Assembly: GCA_012103315.1 (NCBI GenBank)
Contig: WLWZ01000009.1
Span: forward strand, 62,001 to 126,000
DNA length: 64,000 bases
Direction: 5' to 3'
Source of the DNA: Alphaproteobacteria bacterium
GTDB lineage: Bacteria > Pseudomonadota > Alphaproteobacteria > MPNO01 > UBA2964
A model generated the notes under the pieces. It was not told the origin of the DNA and did no database searches. It saw nothing but the letters and a program-made list of their open reading frames with translations. Made by a program: the position numbers and the translations under genes. Every line of letters starts with the position of its first letter. Positions within the stretch are counted from its first letter, which is position 1. This document shows, one piece after another, positions 53,266-62,400 of the stretch.

Positions 53266-54258
53266 TTACTGTAAGCGGGGCGGTGTTTTGACCCGCTGCG
53301 GCAAGGGGTGGCCCTTTCCCTCGGTGCGGGCGCGTCGATATATATCGATTGCCAGGGATAAATCTGACAGTCCCATCCCCATCGCTTTGAACAATGTGAT
53401 GTCCGCTCCATCGGGTCGCGTCATGTCATCTCTGATTAATTCCGAAATTGTCCGGACATCGTTCCAGCCTGCATCATCTTCACCGTCATAATGGGCGACG
53501 AATTCGGCTGACATGTGTTTGATAGTGCCGAGATTATCGACAGCGATGAGGTCAGCACGGTCAAAGACATCATCGGTAAATTCGGTTCGGGCGGAGACGA
53601 TTGCGCCCATTGCGTTAAGATGAGAACCCTTTGCCATCATGTCGGCTGTTAGAAACGGCACCGTTGAGTTGGTGACGATGGTAACTATCGGTGCATCTTT
53701 CGTCGTGTCTTCCAAGGTCTCGCAGGCGATGACCTCAAAATCAAACTCTGCACGCACTGCGTCAGCAAAGCGATTGCGATTTTCGGGGTTGCGGCTAAAG
53801 ACGCGCAGCCTCTTGAGCGGTCGGACGGCGTGGCAGGCCGCCACCTGTGGCAACGCCTGTTTCCCTGACCCGACGATCCCCATTTCATCCGCACCTGCGG
53901 GCGCGAGGCGTCTTGTGCCGACGCCAGTCATCGCGGCTGTACGCATCTGACCAAGGGCAGTGGCTTCTATGACAGCGAGATTGGCGCCGTCTTCCATCGA
54001 GAACAGCTCGACAATGGTTTCCGATTTTCCTCGGACATTGATCCAGTTCTTGAATCCGCAGATACCTTCACCGGCGACTGATGATCCCAGTACATGCATG
54101 GCATCATTATCGGCCACCATCAGGTGGCCTTTGGTCATATTTTTCGCTACGCCTTGTGATTCCAACGGGAGTACGCGTTCGAGGGCGTCAATGGCGTCAG
54201 GAAGGCTGACCATCGAGGTGACATCAGCTTCGGTGATCCAGATAGGGGCGTCGGCCAT
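53266..54258 (-). CDS. ornithine cyclodeaminase / mu-crystallin family protein
   Basis: 'GICGFKNWINVRGK', 'ALGQMRTAAMTGVGTRRLAPAGADEMGIVGSGKQALPQVAACHAVRPLKRLRVFSRN'. Confidence 0.92.
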   Translation of the reverse strand: MADAPIWITEADVTSMVSLPDAIDALERVLPLESQGVAKNMTKGHLMVADNDAMHVLGSSVAGEGICGFKNWINVRGKSETIVELFSMEDGANLAVIEATALGQMRTAAMTGVGTRRLAPAGADEMGIVGSGKQALPQVAACHAVRPLKRLRVFSRNPENRNRFADAVRAEFDFEVIACETLEDTTKDAPIVTIVTNSTVPFLTADMMAKGSHLNAMGAIVSARTEFTDDVFDRADLIAVDNLGTIKHMSAEFVAHYDGEDDAGWNDVRTISELIRDDMTRPDGADITLFKAMGMGLSDLSLAIDIYRRARTEGKGHPLPQRVKTPPRLQ

Positions 54259-54280
54259 GATTATTGTGAATCCTTAAGGG

Positions 54281-54871
54281 TCAGGCGGAGAGGGCGTAAG
54301 GGATCTGAGCCGGGCCAGAGCCTTCATAATATTCGCCGGTCTCGCGATTATAGCGACCTTGCAGAACCTCACCGACCAGAACGCGACTACGGAGGATGAC
54401 GGCAACCGACCGGACATCACTGCCTTGTTCGGCGTGAATGTCATAAGGCGGGACCAAGTCGGCTTTGCCAGCCTGACCTTGGGTATCACTAACCATTTCG
54501 ACCTTCACGTAGCCTTCTTCCTTACGGCTTTCGACCGCTTTGAAACGTTCAAGAGATTCAGTGCCATCCAACAAACCATAGAGCACCCAGCCATCGGCGT
54601 GGTCGTGCACGCTGCCGGTTCGACCAGGCACCCTGACGACACCATTGATGACAAAGCCATAATCAGGATCTGTGAAAAAAAGAAGGTTCTTGCGGCCTTC
54701 GGTTGACGGCCAATCCTTGCAATGTTCGCGCATCGCCGGGTCTGGCAGTAGATCGCTTTCCATAAGCGCGTGTGCGCGCTTCATGCGGGTTTCATCATCC
54801 GGAAATTCTGACCAGATATCACGTAGATCGCTGACGAATTTTTCAAAGGCCGGGAGCATTTTCTTACCCAT
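54281..54871 (-). CDS. cupin-fold-like protein of unknown function
   Basis: 'GRTGSVHDHADGWVLYGLLDGTESLERF' (HxH) and 'DIHAEQG'; start at internal Met 54871. Confidence 0.7.
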   Translation of the reverse strand: MGKKMLPAFEKFVSDLRDIWSEFPDDETRMKRAHALMESDLLPDPAMREHCKDWPSTEGRKNLLFFTDPDYGFVINGVVRVPGRTGSVHDHADGWVLYGLLDGTESLERFKAVESRKEEGYVKVEMVSDTQGQAGKADLVPPYDIHAEQGSDVRSVAVILRSRVLVGEVLQGRYNRETGEYYEGSGPAQIPYALSA

Positions 54872-55007
54872 CGGGCATCTCCATCGCATGGTTCAAATCG
54901 TGCAAAAAACTATCACGGTGCGTTTAATTCGACAATGTGGCCTCGCGCTTTGCATCCGGGCACGGGGCCGTTTAAACAAGGGGTACAGATTTCAAGGAGT
55001 ATAGACT

Positions 55008-55796
55008 ATGGAACTCGGGATTACTGGGCGGAATGCCCTGATCACTGGCGGCAGCCAGGGTATCGGGCGCGCCTGTGCAGAAGCATTAGCCGACGAAGGC
55101 GTGAATGTTGTCATCGTTGCCCGCGATGCGGAACGGCTCGCGGCAGCGGCAACTGAAATAGCATCAAATCGTACGGGGCGTGTGACGCCGGTTTCTGGTG
55201 ATCTTACCGTTGCAGCAGATGTTGAACGGGTTATCGCGGAAGCGGAAAGTGCTTTGGGTCAAATTGATATTCTGGTGAATAACGCCGGGTCAGCGCCGAT
55301 GGGTATGATAGGCGATATTGATGATGAAACCTGGCAGGCGAGTTTTGATCTGAAACTAATGGGCTATGTCCGCTGTTCCCGTGCGGTGATGGGCGCGATG
55401 CGGTCACGTAAGTGGGGCAGGATTGTTAATGTCATTGGCCGTGGCGGTCATTTCCCAACAGCAAAATATATCGCTGGCGGCGCTATTAATGCGGCGATCT
55501 TGAACATCACCCAGGCGTTGGCGGAAGAATGTGGTCCCGACAATGTTTTGGTCAACGGCGTTAATCCAGCGGCAACAGCGACAGATCGATGGAGTGCATT
55601 AGTCCAGCAACAGATTAAACTCACCGGTAAAACCGAAGAAGAAATCATGGCGGCCTCTGCGGCAAGTGTGCCATTGGGGCGCATCGCAGAACCTGAAGAT
55701 GTTGCCAATATGGTGACCTATCTGTGCTCAGAGAAGGCCTGTTTTATCAACGGCGCTTTGATTGAAGTCGATGGTGGGGTAAGCCGGGCTCTTTAA
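55008..55796 (+). CDS. SDR family oxidoreductase
   Basis: 'ALITGGSQGIGRACAEALADEGVNVVIVARD', 'ILVNNAGSAPMG', C-term 'YLCSEKACFINGALIEVDGGVSRAL'. Confidence 0.95.
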   Translation: MELGITGRNALITGGSQGIGRACAEALADEGVNVVIVARDAERLAAAATEIASNRTGRVTPVSGDLTVAADVERVIAEAESALGQIDILVNNAGSAPMGMIGDIDDETWQASFDLKLMGYVRCSRAVMGAMRSRKWGRIVNVIGRGGHFPTAKYIAGGAINAAILNITQALAEECGPDNVLVNGVNPAATATDRWSALVQQQIKLTGKTEEEIMAASAASVPLGRIAEPEDVANMVTYLCSEKACFINGALIEVDGGVSRAL

Positions 55797-55802
55797 ATAC
55801 CG

Positions 55803-57410
55803 CTATGGTCCATGACCGGTAGATAATGGGCTTGAATCAGAGAGGTCCATCATACGCCGCGAAAGCCGTTCGAGCATTTCCGTGCGGACGCCGCTATGGC
55901 CGGGATCGTCCCAAAGGTTGTCGAACTCGTTAGGGTCGTTCTCAAGATTATAGAGCTCGCCCCAATTAGCACCGGAATAGAGCGTTAAGCGCCATTGGTC
56001 GGCGACAATCGTTCGAGCCCTAAAGTTGGGTTCGAAGCCCATATAGCCGCGGCGCTGACTTTCCTCGATGATCATTGAATCATGACCAGGTGCGCCTTCA
56101 GCGATCCGGCTGAGGCTCAACCCTTGCATGCCGTTAAAGCCTTCAACACCGGCACGATCAAGAAACGAGCTTGCGAGATCAAGAGTACCCGTGAAGGCGT
56201 TAGATGCATTGTCGCTCACACTTGATGTTGGATCGGACCAGATGCAGGGAACTCGAATTAATCCCTGATAATGGATTGCCGCTTTCAACAGCAGCTGGTG
56301 ATCGCCCATGAAATCGCCGTGATCAGTCGTGAAGACGATGACGGTATTGTCTGCCTCCCCACTTTCTTCTAGGGCGGAAAGCACGCGCCCAATCGCATCA
56401 TCGATCATAGTGATGGAACCGTAATTGAGGGCAATGGCCTCGCGGGCTTCCTCTTCGCTACAGCCAAACCCGCGTTGTCCTGTTTTATTGGCTTTGCCCT
56501 GATCGCGCTCGGCATGTAGCGCAGCGACATTGGGTGGTAATTTCTCTATGGGGTGAAAGAAGGCGTCTGGTGCTGGTACGTCGGCCGGATCGTACATATC
56601 AAAATATTTACCGGGAGGCGTGAACGGATGATGCGGGTCCGGGAACGAGCATTGAGCGAAAAATGGTTTGTCCCCACCGGATTTGCCACGCTGTTTGATG
56701 AAGTCGATAGTTTTTTCGGCGACAAAGGTTGTTGGATATAGCTCTTCCGGAACGGCTGTGCGCCACGCTTGGGGCGCTTTGATTTCCCGATTTGATGACA
56801 GGGCATTCTTCGGTCCGCGCAATGAGTCAGGATCAGGATGCCGCTCTGCCAGCCAGCGCGAATAATGCCCGGTCACGCGATCACTGTGGCCGATCGCGAG
56901 GGAAACTTCGTCAAAGCCGTAAAACGGCAGGTCGGGCTCGAAATTGGGGTCTTCTTTCCAGGTCGGTGGCGACTCTTGTTCATAGTCTCCGTCCAACCAC
57001 ATATCGCGTTGTGCTTCGGTGAGCTCTGTCGGTGGCTGGGTTTTGTTGAGATCAGGAACTGGCAAGCCAACTTCAATCGCGTTTGGTGATATGCATTGCA
57101 GATGGCTCTTCCCGAATAATGCAGTGTAGTAGCCGGCAGCCCGCAGAAGCTGCGTGAAAGTGGTTTGGCTCAAAGGCAACGGAATTCCGTTCTGCCGGAC
57201 GCCATGAAGGGAAGGCATGCGACCCGTCATCAGGGTTGCACGGTTAGGCATGCAGATTGGTGTGGAGACATAAAACTTATCGAACCGTGTGCCCGTTGCC
57301 GCGATGCCGTCAATATTTGGTGTTTGAACGATGTTGTTTCCATAACACCCAAGATGATCCGCTCGGTGTTGATCATTGATGAACATCAGAAAATTGGGTT
57401 GCTTGGGCAT
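55803..57410 (-). CDS. sulfatase-family hydrolase
   Basis: 'MPKQPNFLMFINDQHRADHLGCYGNNIVQTPNID', 'CMPNRATLMTGRMPSLHGVRQNG', 'FTTDHGDFMGDH'; start 57410. Confidence 0.93.
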   Translation of the reverse strand: MPKQPNFLMFINDQHRADHLGCYGNNIVQTPNIDGIAATGTRFDKFYVSTPICMPNRATLMTGRMPSLHGVRQNGIPLPLSQTTFTQLLRAAGYYTALFGKSHLQCISPNAIEVGLPVPDLNKTQPPTELTEAQRDMWLDGDYEQESPPTWKEDPNFEPDLPFYGFDEVSLAIGHSDRVTGHYSRWLAERHPDPDSLRGPKNALSSNREIKAPQAWRTAVPEELYPTTFVAEKTIDFIKQRGKSGGDKPFFAQCSFPDPHHPFTPPGKYFDMYDPADVPAPDAFFHPIEKLPPNVAALHAERDQGKANKTGQRGFGCSEEEAREAIALNYGSITMIDDAIGRVLSALEESGEADNTVIVFTTDHGDFMGDHQLLLKAAIHYQGLIRVPCIWSDPTSSVSDNASNAFTGTLDLASSFLDRAGVEGFNGMQGLSLSRIAEGAPGHDSMIIEESQRRGYMGFEPNFRARTIVADQWRLTLYSGANWGELYNLENDPNEFDNLWDDPGHSGVRTEMLERLSRRMMDLSDSSPLSTGHGP

Positions 57411-57438
57411 CTGTGTTCTCCGCAATTGAATCTCAGGC

Positions 57439-58359
57439 CTAAGAACCGAAACCGACTTTCGAAAGAAAGTCGGTGACGATTTTTGCGCAGGCTTCGGGTT
57501 GTTCGATCTGGACCATGTGAGTGGTTCCGGGAACTGCCTCGTAAGGGTGGCCAAATTCCTCATGAAGGGCCTTGTTTACCAATCCTGGAGATCGAACATT
57601 CGGATCATCAGGGTCGCTGGCGATAACTTTGAGCGGGCCGGGAATATCGCCAAACTGGGGACAGAGATTTAGTTCCGAATTTGTCTTGTAGACTTGAGAC
57701 TCGCCTTCCGGCGGACAGCATAAAACCCAATCGCCAGTGTTTGTATCCTCACGGAGAATGGATTTCGCCATAAGAGCATGCGATCCATCTACCCAACGGC
57801 TAAGGCTTTTTGATCCCGCAAATTGTTCGGCAAGAGTTTCAGGGTTGGGAAAACGGTCAGGCCGGGTCTTGGACCAGTCTGACAACATCAACTCAAACCC
57901 TTTGGCGATTTCGTTAAGGGGGTGGCCGGGGCTTGGGACTAAAGGTGGATCGAATAGAACAAGCGCATCCCATCGCCAGCCATTGGTTAAAGCGTGCCAT
58001 ACTGCGGTGACTGCTGAGATTGAATGAAACAATCCCGCCGTCGGTTTCTTGCCAAGCGTTTCTTCGACACCGTCGAGCACGCTATCCAAATCGCTGACGA
58101 AATAGGAAACGTCATGGTGGCTGATATCGTCATGTCGCGGATTATGACCGTGATTACGCTGATCATAGAGGATCAGCTCATAGTCGTTGGCTAGTAAACG
58201 CCAGAACGGAAAATAGGCGTCTGTCGCGAAGCCGTTGCCATGCGCGAGAATTAATCGCAGACCGTCAGGGTTGCCATGTTGACGTAGTCGAAGGATCGCA
58301 CCGTCTTCCATTGTTAGGTCGACGATTTGATTTGGTGTCGGGAGAGTTAGTTCAGTCAT
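57439..58359 (-). CDS. alpha/beta fold hydrolase
   Basis: 'LRLILAHGNGFATDAYFPFWRLLANDYELILYDQRNHG', 'GLFHSISAVTA', 'VPGTTHMVQIEQPEACA'; start at Met 58359. Confidence 0.87.
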   Translation of the reverse strand: MTELTLPTPNQIVDLTMEDGAILRLRQHGNPDGLRLILAHGNGFATDAYFPFWRLLANDYELILYDQRNHGHNPRHDDISHHDVSYFVSDLDSVLDGVEETLGKKPTAGLFHSISAVTAVWHALTNGWRWDALVLFDPPLVPSPGHPLNEIAKGFELMLSDWSKTRPDRFPNPETLAEQFAGSKSLSRWVDGSHALMAKSILREDTNTGDWVLCCPPEGESQVYKTNSELNLCPQFGDIPGPLKVIASDPDDPNVRSPGLVNKALHEEFGHPYEAVPGTTHMVQIEQPEACAKIVTDFLSKVGFGS

Positions 58360-58479
58360 ATTCTCTATTATAGGGTAGGGAAGGAGATGGGGCACCTGCG
58401 CTTAAGATTTTTGTCGCAATCACTACTCGGATAGCACTTCTCCTGCTACCGTTGATTCTTCGAGCAAGGGGAGTTTGTC

Positions 58480-59673
58480 ATGTACCAACGACCGCCAGTA
58501 CCAGATTTAACAGATCAGCAGAATTCTATTCTCGCGCAGGAATGGCCGCGATTTTCAACGGGAGAGCTGACACGGCGGCGAGCAGCAATAGAAGCTGTCA
58601 TGGTGGAAAATGACGTTTCCTATCTCCTGCTCTATGGAGCAGGTGGCCGTGGATCTGCAGTGCCGTGGTTAACCGAGTGGTCGGTTACGACAGAGGTCAT
58701 GGCGATCGTAACGCCAGGCGAAAGAGACTCTCTTTTTATTCAATATTTTAACCATACCCCCTTTGCTGAAAGATTGATTTCAAAGGCTGAGGTGAATTGG
58801 GGCGGCGCTTCGACGATCCGAACGACAATTGAGGAATTAAAAAAACGCGGTGCAGCTGGTCAACGAATAGGTATCATTGGTGGCCTGCCTTTTGGGCCCT
58901 ATGAAACACTCAAAGAGTTTTCCGGAGACGTCGTTAATCTCAATGCGGCCTATACGAAATTACGGCTTGTGAAATCTGAAGAGGAACTGGACTGGTTTCG
59001 GATAGGTGCAGCGCTTTCTGATTTGGCAATTGATGCTTTGCAGGAAGAAATGCGGCCCGGTCAGACTGAACATGAACTGGCCGATATCGTCGAACACTCT
59101 TATGTGCCGCATGGCGGCAAATCAGGCATCCATTTTTTCGGTGTCACCTCGATGACAGAGCCGCACCTTTATGTTCCGGCACAGATGACAAGTAACCGTT
59201 CGGTCGATGTGGGCGATATTGTCTTTACAGAAATTACAGCATCGTTTTGGGATTATTCTGGCCAGGTATTGCGTAGTTTTTCAGTTGGAAGTGACCCGAC
59301 ACCACTTTATCAGGATTTGCATGATACGGCCGTGGAGGCGTTTGATGCAATTCGCGCAGTTGCGAAACCGGGCAACCGGCCTGAGGATCTTATTGCCGCC
59401 GGCCAACTCATCGAACGGAACGGTTTTACAATATGCGATGATTTAATCCACGGATATGGCGGAGGATATTTCCCGCCGGTCCTGGGGATTCCAAGTCGCC
59501 GAGAGGAACCGGCACCCAACCTGATATTAGAAGCTGGAATGATGATGGTGATTCAGCCCAACGTCATTACAACGGATAAGACGGCGGGTGTGCAAACCGG
59601 TGAATGTGTTGTGGTTACCGAACAAGGCGGGGTTTCCCTTCATCGAGCGCCACGAGGATTTCTCAGAGTCTGA
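58480..59673 (+). CDS. M24/creatinase-fold family protein with degenerate metal-binding residues
   Basis: 'LRLVKSEEELDWFRIGAALSDLAIDALQEEMRPGQTEHELA', 'GDIVFTEITASFWDYSGQVLRSFSVG', 'HGYGGGYFPP', 'EAGMMMVIQPN'. Confidence 0.8.
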   Translation: MYQRPPVPDLTDQQNSILAQEWPRFSTGELTRRRAAIEAVMVENDVSYLLLYGAGGRGSAVPWLTEWSVTTEVMAIVTPGERDSLFIQYFNHTPFAERLISKAEVNWGGASTIRTTIEELKKRGAAGQRIGIIGGLPFGPYETLKEFSGDVVNLNAAYTKLRLVKSEEELDWFRIGAALSDLAIDALQEEMRPGQTEHELADIVEHSYVPHGGKSGIHFFGVTSMTEPHLYVPAQMTSNRSVDVGDIVFTEITASFWDYSGQVLRSFSVGSDPTPLYQDLHDTAVEAFDAIRAVAKPGNRPEDLIAAGQLIERNGFTICDDLIHGYGGGYFPPVLGIPSRREEPAPNLILEAGMMMVIQPNVITTDKTAGVQTGECVVVTEQGGVSLHRAPRGFLRV

Positions 59674-59758
59674 TATTGACCCTCGATTAAGCAAGAGTTC
59701 TCGTCAGTCTTGAATGATTTCTCAAATTTAACCATTACGCCGTGAAATTCAGGCTTAT

Positions 59759-59777
59759 TTGTCTCAAATAGAGACAA
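59759..59777. promoter_or_regulatory. inverted repeat TTGTCTC-N5-GAGACAA, candidate upstream activator site
   Basis: Perfect 7-bp arms about 100 bp upstream of a sigma54-like promoter. Confidence 0.5.
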
Positions 59778-59870
59778 TTTAGATACCGCTGCTTGGCTTC
59801 ACCATCAAACTGTCGCAATCCCTAACAAATAGTCAAAATATATCAATAGGTTAGAAAACAATTTTCCTGT

Positions 59871-59886
59871 TGGCACATTTCTTGCT
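59871..59886 (+). promoter_or_regulatory. sigma54 (-24/-12) promoter
   Basis: TGGCAC-ATTTC-TTGCT matches the TGGCAC-N5-TTGCW consensus, upstream of CDS 59988. Confidence 0.8.
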
Positions 59887-59987
59887 TGATCTAGTTTGGC
59901 CCAGTGCGTCTGCGTCTTAAAACTGGGGCGGGTTGGATTGTTCTATAGCTGGTTGCCATTGCTCGTCGATGGTTCCGTAAACTGGAT

Positions 59988-60587
59988 TTGAGTATGCACA
60001 ATTTCTTCTCCGATAAGGCGGGGTTGCCGCCCACGCAGCAAATTGGTGGCGCCGGGATGAAGGAGGGGGGTATCGCTATGATCCACTCATTGCAGGTAGC
60101 GAATGGACCCGCGAACATTTGCTATGGATTTGGCGGTGTTGTGTTGTCATCAGCGATGGACGAAGTCCTGCGTGGCGACCGCTTCCAGGGCCGTTTTTCC
60201 TGTAGTTCTGGAGCGTTGGATGGAGATTCTTCTGATTCATTGCATGAGGATGAATCTGGGTTGCTCACAATTGTAATCGGCCCATATCGTCTCACGAGTG
60301 CTGGTCCCGTTCGAATACAACGGTTGATAACCGAACAGTTTTATCGCATCGCAATTCGCTGTGAGAGATTTACCGAAAGTGCCGCTGGGGTTGGTCGGGT
60401 GAATTTGGCATTCTATTCAGACCCACGGTTTTGCGAAGGCGGAGACTTTAAACTCGATACGCTTGATATCTCTAAAATTCCGATGCCGAGCCTCTATTTA
60501 GAGGCATTCGCCGGGGAACCTATCCTAAATGCGAAACTTCAAACGCTAGACCGCGAGGAAATCGGGGATGTTGAAGCCGTTAGATAA
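59988..60587 (+). CDS. hypothetical protein downstream of a sigma54-like promoter
   Basis: About 199 aa; TTG at 59988 or ATG at 59994; no recognised domain. Confidence 0.6.
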   Translation: MSMHNFFSDKAGLPPTQQIGGAGMKEGGIAMIHSLQVANGPANICYGFGGVVLSSAMDEVLRGDRFQGRFSCSSGALDGDSSDSLHEDESGLLTIVIGPYRLTSAGPVRIQRLITEQFYRIAIRCERFTESAAGVGRVNLAFYSDPRFCEGGDFKLDTLDISKIPMPSLYLEAFAGEPILNAKLQTLDREEIGDVEAVR

Positions 60588-60603
60588 GGCTTTTGGGTTG
60601 GTG

Positions 60604-62073
60604 TTATTCCGGAACGCCGTCCTTCCAGGAATTGATCTTCCGATAGAGCGTTGCATGGGAAATTCCTAGTAGCGTTGCCGCAATTCGTACTTTGCCATCA
60701 CAAAGCTTTATCGCGTGCTCAATGGCGTCACGTTCCACGTCAACGAGTGGTTTGATAAGGCCGGCAAGTTCTTCCATGTCGCCGTTTAGTCTGTTGTCTT
60801 CGTCAAGACTTGGTTCATCATTTTCCTGAGCGTCGGTTTGTTGTGGTGCTTCAGGTGTTGGTGAAATGGAGTCATCGGGTATAAGGCGACCGGGGATTTT
60901 AGACAAAGTTGGTAACATTTCCGGCGTGACTTCATCCCCATCATTTAAAACAACGACTTGCCGCAAAACGTTTTGAAGTTCTCGGACATTTCCGGGCCAG
61001 GTATGTGATAACAGCAAGGCCCTGGTTGCCATCGACAACTTTTTGAATTTCTTGTTCTCCTGACCGGCGTATTCGCTGAGAAACGACGTGGCCAGTGTGA
61101 CAGTGTCTTCGCCTCGCTCTCGGAGCGGCGGTAGTTCAAGAGGGATGACGTGTAGTCGGTAATACAAATCTTCCCGGAACCTGCCTTCGTGAACTTCATT
61201 CAACGGATCACGATTGGTTGCACAAATAAACCGGATATCGACGCTTTCGGTATCTGAACTCCCGACTCGCTGGAAGGTTTCTGTTTGTAAAAACCTCAGC
61301 AATTTGGATTGCAGATTGATATCCATCTCGCAAATTTCGTCAAGAAACAAAGTCCCGCCATCTGCGGCACTGGCTGCGCCGTCACGGTCAGAAATGGCAC
61401 CAGAAAACGAGCCTCTGATGTGGCCAAATATTTCACTTTCCATAAGTTCTTTTGGAATGGCCGCGCAGTTTAAGGCTATAAAGGGTCCGTTGCGGCGCGG
61501 ACTTTCCTCGTGAATGGCGCGGGCACAAAGTTCCTTACCTGTACCGCTCTCGCCCTTGACAAAAATTGTCGCCTTGGAATCAGCGGCACTCTCGATCATT
61601 CGGTAAACAGCTTGCATATTGAATGAGTTACCGATCAATCCGTGAAAGCTATCACGGTCGATTTTTTCTCGGTAGGTCTCAACGATTGTTTCCAGCGCAA
61701 GCCGCTCTAGCGCATTGCGCATCGTTACAATGAGACGTTCGGCCGTGAAAGGTTTGACGATGAAATCAAAAGCCCCTAGTCGCATCGCTTCAACGGCAAC
61801 ATTTATGGAACCATGCGCGGTAATCATAATCACCGGGCAAGGTAGGCCGTCACGGCCAATTTTCTCCATGATCTCGAGCCCGGTCATATCCGGCAATTCG
61901 AGGTCGAGTAAGATGCAATCTGGCATATTCGAAGAAAGGTGCGCTAATGCATCTTTGCCTGTTGCGACATGCGTGACGGTATAAGGGTCGTTTCGAAGAT
62001 ACTGGATATAGCTTTTGGCAAGCAGGGCGGTATCTTCAACAAGGAGAATTTGTTTATTACGTTCTGATGCCAT
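60604..62073 (-). CDS. sigma54-dependent response regulator (receiver, AAA+, Fis-type HTH)
   Basis: Receiver 'ILLVEDTALLAKSYIQYLRND...LLDLELPDMTG'; AAA+ 'GESGTGKELCARAIHEES', 'GHIRGSFSGAISDRDGAA', 'DGGTLFLDEICEMD'; HTH 'RIAATLLGISHATLYRKINSW'. Confidence 0.95.
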   Translation of the reverse strand: MASERNKQILLVEDTALLAKSYIQYLRNDPYTVTHVATGKDALAHLSSNMPDCILLDLELPDMTGLEIMEKIGRDGLPCPVIMITAHGSINVAVEAMRLGAFDFIVKPFTAERLIVTMRNALERLALETIVETYREKIDRDSFHGLIGNSFNMQAVYRMIESAADSKATIFVKGESGTGKELCARAIHEESPRRNGPFIALNCAAIPKELMESEIFGHIRGSFSGAISDRDGAASAADGGTLFLDEICEMDINLQSKLLRFLQTETFQRVGSSDTESVDIRFICATNRDPLNEVHEGRFREDLYYRLHVIPLELPPLRERGEDTVTLATSFLSEYAGQENKKFKKLSMATRALLLSHTWPGNVRELQNVLRQVVVLNDGDEVTPEMLPTLSKIPGRLIPDDSISPTPEAPQQTDAQENDEPSLDEDNRLNGDMEELAGLIKPLVDVERDAIEHAIKLCDGKVRIAATLLGISHATLYRKINSWKDGVPE

Positions 62074-62308
62074 TAGTTACTATTCCCTCGACTGGCTCTA
62101 GCGCCCAAATACCGCCAGCGGCCGCATACGCTGCGCCGTTAGATCATATAGCGGGAGAACGCCCTTTGGTTCCCGTCTTGATCTGCGACAACCCATTTAA
62201 AATACAGATTATTAAATTTTACGGATAATTCCTAAAAAAACTAATCAATTTGTTGAAAACTAACAACATTTCCTATGAAATTGCTCTGTTGATGACTCAA
62301 TCACAACT

Positions 62309-62324
62309 TGGCACAGTTCTTGCT
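62309..62324 (+). promoter_or_regulatory. sigma54 (-24/-12) promoter
   Basis: TGGCAC-AGTTC-TTGCT, 77 bp upstream of the OmpA-family CDS 62401. Confidence 0.82.
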
Positions 62325-62400
62325 AAGGTATAGTTTGTTTATGCACAAGTAATGCCTGCGAGAATAACTCTGGGTAAATTTATGGGATGGGAGAAAATTA

